From Hydrogenophaga sp. Root209 (GTDB lineage: Bacteria; Pseudomonadota; Gammaproteobacteria; Burkholderiales; Burkholderiaceae_C), in contig NZ_LMIE01000003.1 in NCBI RefSeq assembly GCF_001428625.1, forward strand, positions 1,378 to 65,377: 64,000 nt of DNA. Direction: 5' to 3'. Position 1 is the first letter of the stretch. Each line of letters starts with the position of its first letter. Below, in pieces: positions 1 through 6,790 of this stretch. Under the pieces are notes generated by a model. The model made no database searches. It saw nothing but the letters and a program-made list of their open reading frames with translations, and was not told the origin of the DNA. The translations under genes were made by a program, and so were the position numbers.

Positions 1-1
1 C

Positions 2-106
2 GGCGACACCTCCCCACAGCGCATCCAGGAAGCCTCCGAACTCGGCTTCCCCATCCTGCACAAACCCATCGACGCGCTCGCCCTGCGCTCCATCCTGGAG
101 ACGTGA
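2..106 (+). CDS. C-terminal end of a receiver-domain protein (partial)
   Basis: Only the last 34 codons are present; the frame is open to the left edge and stops with TGA at 104-106. The tail has the pattern of the end of a response-regulator receiver domain: a hydrophobic strand, then HKPID with the conserved Lys-Pro pair, then a helix ending in ILET. Such tails occur in hybrid histidine kinases and response regulators; which one cannot be decided here. The next gene is convergent. Confidence 0.6.
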   Translation, partial: GDTSPQRIQEASELGFPILHKPIDALALRSILET

Positions 107-125
107 GGGACGGCGCTCACGGCCA

Positions 126-2051
126 TCAGTCGATCAGGGTGGCGACCCGATTGCGCAAGACATCCAGCGTCACCGCCGAGGCCGCGAGGGGACTGCCCAC
201 CTGAAGCCCGACACGGCTGAAGAAACCTCGGCGAAACGGCCTGACCATGGCCACTGCTTCACCGTTGCGCACCTCGACCCGGCTGAAGTACGAGCCCCAC
301 AGGTTGCTCAGCCCCATAGGGATCACGCTCAGGTGCAGGCCCTCGCGGTCGGCCATATCCAGGATCTTCACCACGCCTCCCTTGAAGGCCTGCAACTGAC
401 CATCGCGCGTGATGCCGCCCTCAGGGAAGATGGCCAGCAGGTCGCCTTCGCGCAACACCGCCACGGCTGCGTCGAACGCAGCCTCATAGGCCTGCGGATC
501 CTCCTTCTGCGGCGCGATTGGAATGGCCTTGGCCAGTTTGAACAGCCAGCCCAGCAGCGGCACCTTGAAGATGCGGTGGTCCATCAGGAAACGGATCGGC
601 CGCGGGCTGGCGGCCATGAGCAGCACGGCGTCGACAAAGCTCACGTGGTTGCACACCAGCACGGCCGCGCCGTCTGTGGGAATGTGCTCGTCGCCCCGCA
701 CCTTGAAGCGGTAGACCAGGCGCGACGCAAACCAGGCCACGAAGCGCAGCAGGTACTCGGGGACCAGCATGAAGATGTAGAACGCCACCACCGCATTGGC
801 CAGACCCACCAGCAGGAACATCTGCGGGATGGTGAAACCCGTCGACAACAAGGCCCCGGCGATGACGGCGCTGGCGATCATGAACAGCGCGTTGAGGATG
901 TTGTTGGCCGCGATGATGCGGGCGCGGTGCGTGGGCTGGCTGCGCATCTGGATCAGCGCGTACATGGGCACGCTGTACAGACCGGCAAACAGGCTGAGCA
1001 GGGTGAGGTCGGCCAGCACCCGCCAGTGGGCAGGCAGGGCGATGAACTCGCCCAAACCGAGCGCACTGGCGGGCGGCAGGCCGCTGGACGCGAAGTAGAG
1101 GTCGATGGAAAACACGCTCATGCCGATGGCGCCCAACGGCACCAGACCGATCTCGACATGCCGGCGCGAGAGCACTTCGCACAACAGCGACCCGGTGCCG
1201 ATGCCGATGGAGAACACGATGAGGAGCAACGAGGCCACCTGCTCGTTGCCGTGCAGCACCTCCTTGGCGAAGCTGGGGAACTGGCTGAGGAACACGGCGC
1301 CGAAGAACCACATCCAGCTGATGCCCAGCACCGAGCGGAACACCACCGTGTTGCCGTGCGCCAGCTTCAGGTTGCGCCAGGTCTCGGTGAACGGGTTCCA
1401 GTTGATGGTGAGCCCGGGGTCGGTGGCCGGCGTCACGGGCACCGCCTGCGCCGTGATGCGCCCGATCACGGCCAGCGCCACACAGCTGAAACCCACGTGG
1501 TGCGCACCGATCTCGGGCACGGCAATGATCAATCCGCCGGCCAGGTTGCCCAGCAGAATGGCCACGAAGGTGCCCATTTCCACCATGCCGTTGCCACCCG
1601 TGAGCTCACGCTCGCTCAGGTGGTTGGGCAGGTAGGCGAACTTCACCGGGCCGAACAGCGTGGAGTGCAGCCCCATGAGAAAGGTGCACAGCAACAGCAG
1701 CGCAATGTTGGTGGTGAAGAACGCCCACGCGGCCAGCGCCATGATTCCTATCTCCAGCCGCTTGACGAAGACGATCAACGTCTTCTTGTCCAGCTTGTCG
1801 GCCAGCTGGCCGCTGGTGGCCGAGAACAGCAGGAACGGCAGGATGAACAGCGCACCGATCACCAGCCCGGCCAGCGATGGCGGCAGCCAGCTCACCTGCA
1901 ACTGGTACGTGACCAGCACGGTGAAGGCGAACTTGAACAGGTTGTCGTTGGCAGCGCCCAGGAACTGCGTCCAGAAGAACGGCGCGAAGCGGCGCTGGCG
2001 CAGCAGGGCGAACTGACCACCCTCGGCGGGGTGCGATGGGGACAGGGACAT
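126..2051 (-). CDS. MFS lysophospholipid transporter fused to PlsC-type acyltransferase
   Basis: A 641-aa inner-membrane protein. Residues about 15-430 form a twelve-helix MFS transporter of the LplT type. The C-terminal part is a PlsC glycerolipid acyltransferase: the HX4D catalytic motif is in NHVSFVDA (His469, Asp474), followed by FPEG in FPEGGITRDG. Family knowledge suggests import of lysophospholipids across the inner membrane and re-acylation. The acyl-ACP synthetase domain often fused at the end in LplT-Aas proteins is absent. The ATG at 2051 is preceded by GGAGAAG. It faces the receiver-domain gene and was originally divergent from the XRE gene now beyond the IS. Confidence 0.9.
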   Translation of the reverse strand: MSLSPSHPAEGGQFALLRQRRFAPFFWTQFLGAANDNLFKFAFTVLVTYQLQVSWLPPSLAGLVIGALFILPFLLFSATSGQLADKLDKKTLIVFVKRLEIGIMALAAWAFFTTNIALLLLCTFLMGLHSTLFGPVKFAYLPNHLSERELTGGNGMVEMGTFVAILLGNLAGGLIIAVPEIGAHHVGFSCVALAVIGRITAQAVPVTPATDPGLTINWNPFTETWRNLKLAHGNTVVFRSVLGISWMWFFGAVFLSQFPSFAKEVLHGNEQVASLLLIVFSIGIGTGSLLCEVLSRRHVEIGLVPLGAIGMSVFSIDLYFASSGLPPASALGLGEFIALPAHWRVLADLTLLSLFAGLYSVPMYALIQMRSQPTHRARIIAANNILNALFMIASAVIAGALLSTGFTIPQMFLLVGLANAVVAFYIFMLVPEYLLRFVAWFASRLVYRFKVRGDEHIPTDGAAVLVCNHVSFVDAVLLMAASPRPIRFLMDHRIFKVPLLGWLFKLAKAIPIAPQKEDPQAYEAAFDAAVAVLREGDLLAIFPEGGITRDGQLQAFKGGVVKILDMADREGLHLSVIPMGLSNLWGSYFSRVEVRNGEAVAMVRPFRRGFFSRVGLQVGSPLAASAVTLDVLRNRVATLID

Positions 2052-2238
2052 GGCTGACTTCTCCAGTGTTGAGGGGGCGGGCTTGAGCCCTTCACCATCG
2101 GACGGACGGGCGCATTGTCACCGAGCCCGTGTTGCCTCAAGGCCCACGGTATCGGAACGGGCGAGCCGAGTGTCCGTCCTCCCCCACTAGAAAAGGATCG
2201 CTTTCCGATACAGTGGCTTGACTCAGATCAACAGGTAT

Positions 2239-2246
2239 CGATCCTC
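2239..2246. repeat. Left 8-bp target-site duplication
   Basis: CGATCCTC directly precedes the left inverted repeat and is repeated exactly at 5213-5220. Eight base pairs is the usual duplication size of the IS1595 family. Confidence 0.85.
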
Positions 2247-2269
2247 GAGACTTATGTACTTAACAAACC
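2247..2269 (+). repeat. Left terminal inverted repeat
   Basis: Begins GAGACTTATGTACTTAAC and ends AAACC. It pairs with 5191-5213 on the opposite strand with two mismatches. It carries TTAACA where the right repeat carries a perfect -35 box, TTGACA. Confidence 0.85.
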
Positions 2270-2378
2270 ATAGAGGTTGTATCAGTTAACTATCCGATCG
2301 ACGGTTAACGGGTGGAGTTGACGGGTAACGGGTGAGCGGTTAATAATCCAACAGCGTTCAGCTACAGGAGTAACCGAA

Positions 2379-3206
2379 ATGGCCGTCGAAAACATTAACC
2401 CGCAAGCCGTCCCATCTCCGGCCGCACAGCCGCGCGGCACGGCCTTTCCAAGCTACGATTTGGCCAGCACCGTGGAAGTCCCACGCGTTTTGCACGTCAA
2501 AGGGGGCGGGCAGGCAACGCCGGATCAACTCGCGGCTCATCTTGGGTACAAGGGGACGAACAACGGGGCGTACATCACACGCGTGGCGGCAGCGCGAGCG
2601 TTCGGTCTGATCAACAAGGCGGGGCCTGTGTTTATACCTACGCCATTGGCTCATCAAATCTTGTCCCCTGTATATCCGCACGACGTCAAAAAAGCATTGG
2701 TCGACGCCTTTTTGAACGTTGAGCTTTTCCGCCGCATCTACGAAGACTTCAAGGGCAAAGAGCTGCCGCCTGAGTTCGGGCTGTTGAACGCCCTCCGCAA
2801 TCAATATGGGGTGGTGCCTGGGCGCATTAAAGACGCATACCGGATCTTGATGGAAAGTGCCGACACGGCAGGCTTCTTCTCGACCAAAGCCGGTGCGCGG
2901 ACTCATCTGATCATGCCGTTGGTTACACCCGTTCCCGGCGCCGCAATGGTCGCGCCTGCAGAAGTTCAGTCCGACGTTACGCCTCACGATTTCGGAGGCG
3001 GTGGTGGCGGTCAAACTCCACCGCCGCCTCCGCCGCCAAGTGGCACCGGGGCCGTACAACATTTCCCTCAAGGTTCTCTGTCTGACGTGAAGGCTCAGTA
3101 CGTGTCTACGTTGATCAAGCTGTTTCACGCAAAGAGTGAAAAGGGCGAACTCGACGAAAAGCTCATGGAGCGCATCGAACGCCTACTGGACCTCAAGGGC
3201 CAATGA
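2379..3206 (+). CDS. DUF5343-like winged-helix-type cargo protein
   Basis: A 275-aa protein of unknown function. Residues about 30-125 read like a small helical or winged-helix domain (GYKGTNNGAYITRVAAARAFG, then a TPLAHQIL segment and the helix KKALVDAFLNVELFRRIY), a layout resembling DUF5343; that match is by eye. A Pro/Gly-rich linker with seven consecutive prolines (about 208-225) leads to a charged C-terminal helix (about 240-275). The ATG has a GGAG site eight bases upstream. It is the first cargo gene after the left IS end and overlaps the next small ORF by ATGA. DNA binding is inference only. Confidence 0.7.
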   Translation: MAVENINPQAVPSPAAQPRGTAFPSYDLASTVEVPRVLHVKGGGQATPDQLAAHLGYKGTNNGAYITRVAAARAFGLINKAGPVFIPTPLAHQILSPVYPHDVKKALVDAFLNVELFRRIYEDFKGKELPPEFGLLNALRNQYGVVPGRIKDAYRILMESADTAGFFSTKAGARTHLIMPLVTPVPGAAMVAPAEVQSDVTPHDFGGGGGGQTPPPPPPPSGTGAVQHFPQGSLSDVKAQYVSTLIKLFHAKSEKGELDEKLMERIERLLDLKGQ

Positions 3207-3376
3207 TGTCTGCCCTTTCCGGCTTTGGCTCAGGCTTCTTAAGTGGCTTCGGGGGCGTGGAAAGCATCCGCCTCAACACGTCGTCTGGTGCTGGTGCTGG
3301 TGCTGGCGCCGGTGAGTCGGGTTCGGGCTTTTGCATGAGGCAATTGTCCTACTTGGAGAACGACATGAGGAGATGA
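3203..3376 (+). CDS. Small glycine-rich ORF coupled to the cargo gene
   Basis: A 57-codon ORF whose ATG (3203) overlaps the TGA of the preceding gene (ATGA), with a second in-frame ATG next to it. The product is rich in Gly, Ser and Ala (FGSGFLSGFGG, then GAGAGAGAG) and ends in a charged segment. No family is recognised. The overlap suggests translational coupling, but length and low complexity leave open that it is not a gene. Confidence 0.35.
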   Translation: MMSALSGFGSGFLSGFGGVESIRLNTSSGAGAGAGAGESGSGFCMRQLSYLENDMRR

Positions 3377-3428
3377 TTTTGAGGACGGGTAAGCCATCGC
3401 CGCCGGCACCCGCCCCAAATGGAAAAGG

Positions 3429-3471
3429 CCTGCACCAGTCCTGACTTCGCGGGACGAACTGGATGCAGGCC
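3429..3471 (+). ncRNA. Strong stem-loop heading the tRNA-like RNA
   Basis: GCCTGCACCAGT at the left pairs with ACTGGATGCAGGC at the right with one bulged base, and the inner GTCC pairs with GGAC. The 43-base hairpin abuts the tRNA-like segment without a gap, so the two may form one RNA. Confidence 0.4.
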
Positions 3472-3568
3472 GGAGTGGCGCAGTAACGCTCAAGTGTGGG
3501 GTACGCAGGTCGCCGCTGACTGGATTCCGACCCGACGGCGCGGGGCTCGATTCCCCGGTACTCCACCA
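3472..3568 (+). ncRNA. tRNA-like RNA ending in CCA inside the IS
   Basis: The 97 bases fold by eye like a distorted cloverleaf. The 5' end GGAGT pairs with ACTCC just before ACCA. CGGGG and CCCCG form a T-arm around the seven-base loop CTCGATT, which keeps the TCGA core. GCG/CGC makes a small D-like hairpin. A longer arm joins CGCCG with CGGCG. A run of seven T follows the CCA. I cannot place a normal seven-base anticodon loop, T54 is C, and the acceptor stem has a mismatch, so this is not an ordinary tRNA. It could be a tRNA-like regulatory RNA, a decayed tRNA, or the end of a tmRNA-like molecule. Confidence 0.4.
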
Positions 3569-3595
3569 TTTTTTTGTACCACAAATCTTATCACT

Positions 3596-4012
3596 ATGCC
3601 GCCCAAGGCGCTCCCGTACCATCCCAAGCAGGGTGAAGTTCTCCGCTGCGACTTTTCCGGTTTAGTGCCGCCTGAAATGGACAAGGTGCGATGGGTAGTC
3701 GTGCTGTCTCCAAAATTCGTAGGCCGTCGCAATCTCGCCACGGTTATCCCTCTTAGCACTACGCCGCCGCCAGCGATCGAGGCTTTTCACGTCAAGTTGG
3801 ACAAAGATCCGGCGCCAAATGCCAGTGGCGACGATGTTTGGGCAAAGTGCGACATGGTGATGACCGTATCGTTCGCAAGACTGAGTGCATATTGGACGAG
3901 CAAGGACGGAGGCCGGCGCAACTATGTTTCGCTGCACATTTCCCCTCTGGAGCTGGGGAAAATTAGACAGGCAACTCTTGCGGGAATAGGGCTTGGCTAC
4001 TTGTGGAAGTAG
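3596..4012 (+). CDS. YifN/PemK-superfamily toxin-like protein
   Basis: A 138-aa protein with the pattern of the YifN branch of the PemK/MazF superfamily: HPKQGEVLRCDFSG near the N-terminus, VVVLSP, VIPLSTTPP, then WAKCDMVMTVSFARLS and the C-terminal LGKIRQATL helix. PemK/MazF proteins are typically mRNA endoribonucleases; YifN members are not, to my knowledge, characterised. The ATG at 3596 is chosen because the frame upstream runs through the structured RNA; no good ribosome site precedes it. No antitoxin-like ORF is adjacent. It lies 27 bases after the tRNA-like CCA and ends before a terminator. Confidence 0.78.
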   Translation: MPPKALPYHPKQGEVLRCDFSGLVPPEMDKVRWVVVLSPKFVGRRNLATVIPLSTTPPPAIEAFHVKLDKDPAPNASGDDVWAKCDMVMTVSFARLSAYWTSKDGGRRNYVSLHISPLELGKIRQATLAGIGLGYLWK

Positions 4013-4127
4013 CTCGCAGCCTTTATATTCGACTTGTTCCCAGCTTGCTGGGCTTCAAGTCTCTCGCAAGAGAGCCGACCTCGACATAGCGATGACAAGC
4101 ATCCGAGGGCGAGGTTGTCAGTCAGCA

Positions 4128-4154
4128 AGCGCCACCTACGGGTGGCGTTTGTCT
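4128..4154 (+). terminator. Rho-independent terminator after the YifN-like gene
   Basis: CGCCACC (4130-4136), loop TACG, GGTGGCG (4141-4147), then TTTGTCTTT. It lies between the convergent cargo and transposase genes. Confidence 0.65.
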
Positions 4155-4196
4155 TTGCGAAGCAGGACAGCAAGTACCTGCTCTTGCGTCGGGAAT

Positions 4197-5150
4197 TTAC
4201 TCCCCACCAATCCGCCGATAGGTCAGGCGCTTGCCTGCGATGCCCTTGAGCGCGATTGCAGCGCGGTCAGCATCGCTGAAGCCCAAGGCGGTGCGGGTGT
4301 TGTAGCGGAAGCTGAATTCGTCGCTGTAGCGCTGGAGGTGCTTCGGTGCTACATGGTGGAACGTGCCGATCAGGCCGCGCTTCAACACTGAGAAGAAGCC
4401 TTCCACGGTGTTGGTGTGAGCGATGCCGCGCACGTACTCGGCCTTGGAGTGGTTGACCTGCTCGTAAGCCTTGAAGCCGTGCTCGCGCTTCAACAGGTTG
4501 TAGCGAGGGCTGCTGTCGGTCATGACGTGGGTCTCAGGGTGGATCTGTGACTCCAGAACCATCTTGAGGTTTTGACCGGTGACGCTGGGCACATGGAACG
4601 CGCGAACCTTGCCGCCGCGCTCGACCAGTGCAACCACCTTGTTGGAGTCCTTGAGGGCGCCGCCGCGCTTGCGTTGACCGTCCTTCTTGGAAGCGGCCTT
4701 GCTGCCACCTTCGGAGCCCCAATAGGTTTCGTCGGCCTCAACGATCTTGCCGGATCCACCAAGAGGGCCAGCCATGTTCTCGGTCATGGCTTCGCGGATG
4801 CGGTGCGACATGAACCACGCTGTTTTGTAGGTGACGCCAAGCATGCGCTCCAGTTGCTTGGCAGAAATTCCCTTCTTGCTGGCGCACATCAGGTGCACCG
4901 CCTGGAGCCACACGTTGAGCGCAATCTTGGAGCGCTCGAACACGGTTCCCACGGTCACGGTGAACTGGCCGTAGCAGTCATTGCACTTGAAAAGACCCGG
5001 GCGATACGACTTGCCCTCCAGCTTCAATGGAGCGCGAACCGAACCGCAGTGGGGGCACACAGGGCCATTGGGCCAGCGCAGTGCTTCAAGGTGCTCGCGC
5101 GCCTTGTCTGCGTCTTGAAAGTGCGGTTGGTTAAGAATCGGTTCAGCCAT
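4197..5150 (-). CDS. IS1595-family transposase
   Basis: A 317-aa DDE transposase of the ISXO2-like type. An N-terminal zinc ribbon has CPHC (Cys32, Cys35) and CNDC (Cys56, Cys59). A helix-turn-helix-like segment follows (about 85-120). The catalytic core shows VEADETYW (Asp140), MTDSSPRY (Asp212) and the terminal NTVEGFFSVLK (Asn247, Glu250, Lys258). It is full length with no frameshift. A near-consensus promoter inside the right inverted repeat drives it leftward, and GGAG precedes the ATG. It is convergent with the cargo genes. Confidence 0.93.
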   Translation of the reverse strand: MAEPILNQPHFQDADKAREHLEALRWPNGPVCPHCGSVRAPLKLEGKSYRPGLFKCNDCYGQFTVTVGTVFERSKIALNVWLQAVHLMCASKKGISAKQLERMLGVTYKTAWFMSHRIREAMTENMAGPLGGSGKIVEADETYWGSEGGSKAASKKDGQRKRGGALKDSNKVVALVERGGKVRAFHVPSVTGQNLKMVLESQIHPETHVMTDSSPRYNLLKREHGFKAYEQVNHSKAEYVRGIAHTNTVEGFFSVLKRGLIGTFHHVAPKHLQRYSDEFSFRYNTRTALGFSDADRAAIALKGIAGKRLTYRRIGGE

Positions 5151-5171
5151 GTCGTTCTCCGGTATGGCTGC

Positions 5172-5200
5172 AGTATCCGAGACTTATCAGGGTTTGTCAA
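5172..5200 (-). promoter_or_regulatory. Transposase promoter built into the right inverted repeat
   Basis: On the minus strand TTGACA (5200-5195), a 17-base spacer and GATACT (5177-5172). The -35 lies in the terminal repeat. GAGACTTAT (5179-5187) and ATAAGTCTC (5205-5213) form an inverted repeat around the -35, a possible operator or transposase-binding site. Confidence 0.65.
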
Positions 5201-5213
5201 GTATATAAGTCTC
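5191..5213 (-). repeat. Right terminal inverted repeat
   Basis: Read on the minus strand it matches the left end 2247-2269 at 21 of 23 positions. The outermost base is shared with the target duplication. Confidence 0.85.
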
Positions 5214-5220
5214 GATCCTC
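5213..5220. repeat. Right 8-bp target-site duplication
   Basis: CGATCCTC, identical to 2239-2246. Host sequence resumes at 5221, twenty bases before the start of the XRE-type gene. Confidence 0.85.
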
Positions 5221-5240
5221 AATACCAACGCCCGAATCCC

Positions 5241-5972
5241 ATGAGCACCACCAACGACCTCGTCACCGCCCTCAAGCACGAACTCAAGACCGCGCGCATG
5301 ACCTACGCCGATCTGGCACAGGCCATGGGCATGGCCGAATCGAGCGTGAAGCGCATGCTGGCCAAGGGCGACATGTCGCTCTCGCGGGTGGACGCGATCT
5401 GCCGCGCCCTGCGGCTGGACTTCGCCGACCTGGCGCGCCGCGTGGCCGATGCCCAACCCCTGCTGCGCGAGATGACGCAAGAGCAAGAGCGCGCGGTGGT
5501 GGCCGACAAGAAGCTGCTGCTGGTGGCCATCTGCGTGCTGAGCCAGTGGACGCTGGAGCAGATCACGGCACGGTACCGCCTGAGCGAGGCCGACTGTGTG
5601 AAGTGCCTGGCCCAGCTCGACCGTATCGGCATCATCGAACTGCGCCCGCTCAATCGCTACCGCCTCAAGCTGGCCAAGACCTTCCGCTGGCGCCCGCACG
5701 GTCCGGTGATGAACTTCTTCCGCGACCACGCCCTGCTCGACTACTTTCGCGGCGGCTTCGACGGCACAGGCGAGGGCCTGATGCTGGTGCACGGCTCGGT
5801 GAGCCGCACGCTCGCGCCCATGTTCATGGAGCGCCTGCAGCGCGTGGCGCAGGACTTTGCGCAGCAGCACCAGACCGACCAGAAACTGGCCGAGAAAGAC
5901 CGCGAGGGCTACACCCTGGTGCTGGCCATGCGCAGTTGGGAATTCGAAGCCTTTGGGCAACTGCGGCGTTAG
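5241..5972 (+). CDS. XRE-type helix-turn-helix regulator
   Basis: A 243-aa protein. Residues about 5-65 form a Cro/C1-type helix-turn-helix (TYADLAQAMGMAESSVKRML). The rest is a helical domain of unknown role containing a second winged-helix-like segment (about 105-150). The ATG at 5241 is chosen because the frame upstream belongs to the inserted element and shadows its transposase gene. No Shine-Dalgarno is obvious. The IS sits 20 bp upstream, so the native promoter is probably separated from the gene. The target it regulates is unknown. Confidence 0.85.
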   Translation: MSTTNDLVTALKHELKTARMTYADLAQAMGMAESSVKRMLAKGDMSLSRVDAICRALRLDFADLARRVADAQPLLREMTQEQERAVVADKKLLLVAICVLSQWTLEQITARYRLSEADCVKCLAQLDRIGIIELRPLNRYRLKLAKTFRWRPHGPVMNFFRDHALLDYFRGGFDGTGEGLMLVHGSVSRTLAPMFMERLQRVAQDFAQQHQTDQKLAEKDREGYTLVLAMRSWEFEAFGQLRR

Positions 5973-6028
5973 AGCGGCCCGGCTGGCATGATGTCGGGCT
6001 TTGCTCGACCGCCTGAATGCAGGAAACC

Positions 6029-6787
6029 ATGAATCCGAACGCCTCCGAACCCACCGACGCTGCAGCGACGGCTCCCACCGAATCCGATACCGGGAACCGC
6101 CCACCGGCACGCGGCGGGCGCAACCGCCGCGGCCAGGCGCCACAACGCGCGCAGCGAGGCGGCGCCAACCAGCCCGCCGGCGGCCCGCCCTCGCGTCACC
6201 ACCCCATGCTCGACCAGCTCGCACAGCTCTACCCGGCGCTGTTCGGTGAGGTGTTTCTGCCCATGAAGCGCGGCATCTTCCAGGATCTGCTGGAAGCACA
6301 CCCCGACACGCTGGACAAGGATGGTCTGAAAGCCGCGCTGGCCTTGCACACGCGCTCCACCCGTTACCTCACCGCCGTGGCCAGCGGCCAGCCGCGCTGC
6401 GACCTGAGCGGCCAGCCGGTGGAAGATCTGGCCCCCGAGCATGTGCACCACGCGCTGGTGGAGGTGTTTCGCCGCCGCCAGGGCCGCGCACCGCAAGACC
6501 TGCGGCCCAAGCTGCGCCAGCGCATCGAGCAGGCATTTGAAGCCTCGGGCCTCGGTGCCGAAGCCTACGCCGCGCTGGTGCAGACGCGCGACGAAGCCGT
6601 CAATGCGCTGACCCAGGATGCGCTGGACGCGGTGGTGAGCCGCGCGGCCAAAGACGCGGCGCTGCTGCGCGCGTTTGAAGCCAGTGGCAAGACGGTTGAG
6701 GAGTTTGCCGACATGTACGGCATGGGCGTGGCGGACGCGAACCGCACGCTGGAGCGGGCCCGCGCCCGTGTCGTCAAACCCGCCTGA
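6029..6787 (+). CDS. ProQ/FinO-family RNA chaperone
   Basis: A 252-aa protein. Residues about 10-55 are a low-complexity Arg/Gly/Gln/Pro tail. The ProQ/FinO domain follows (about 55-140), recognisable by FLPMKRGIFQDLLE, then LKAALALHTRSTRYL and RCDLSGQPVEDL. Residues 150-252 form a helical extension. ProQ proteins bind structured RNA and stabilise or anneal small RNAs. AGGAAA lies just before the ATG at 6029, so this start is preferred over 6017. It is convergent with the FIST gene. Confidence 0.88.
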   Translation: MNPNASEPTDAAATAPTESDTGNRPPARGGRNRRGQAPQRAQRGGANQPAGGPPSRHHPMLDQLAQLYPALFGEVFLPMKRGIFQDLLEAHPDTLDKDGLKAALALHTRSTRYLTAVASGQPRCDLSGQPVEDLAPEHVHHALVEVFRRRQGRAPQDLRPKLRQRIEQAFEASGLGAEAYAALVQTRDEAVNALTQDALDAVVSRAAKDAALLRAFEASGKTVEEFADMYGMGVADANRTLERARARVVKPA

Positions 6788-6790
6788 TGA

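Larger units (their letters stand above)
2052..2378. other. Intergenic stretch containing the left IS boundary
   Basis: Bases 2052-2238 are host DNA upstream of the transporter gene and formerly upstream of the XRE gene at 5241; a TTGACT box lies at 2218-2223 but no convincing -10 follows. Bases 2239-2246 are the left target duplication and 2247-2269 the left inverted repeat. Bases 2285-2340 hold short direct repeats of AACGGGTG type. No gene is seen. Confidence 0.6.
2247..5212. mobile_element. IS1595-family insertion sequence with cargo genes
   Basis: The element is bounded by imperfect inverted repeats (2247-2269 and 5191-5213, 21 of 23 bases matching) and flanked by an 8-bp direct duplication. 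It encodes one IS1595-type transposase (4197-5150, minus strand) near the right end. The other 2 kb holds cargo read on the plus strand: a DUF5343-like gene, a coupled small ORF, a structured tRNA-like RNA and a YifN/PemK-like gene. Cargo base composition is visibly lower in GC than the flanking host genes. Ends, duplication and transposase all look intact, suggesting a recent insertion. Cargo-bearing members are known in the IS1595 family; this combination I do not recognise. Confidence 0.88.

Noticed and set aside
3273-3584. A 103-aa minus-strand ORF containing RGIEPRA
   Set aside because: It is antisense to the tRNA-like T-arm; GIEPR-type peptides are a known artefact of reading tRNA genes backwards.
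3419-3595. Longer N-terminus for the YifN-like protein
   Set aside because: The upstream frame runs through the hairpin and tRNA-like RNA and has no protein-like character; the ATG at 3596 matches the family start.
4572-5240. Open frame upstream of the XRE-type gene suggesting a fusion
   Set aside because: It is the complement of the transposase gene and crosses the IS boundary; the regulator starts at 5241.
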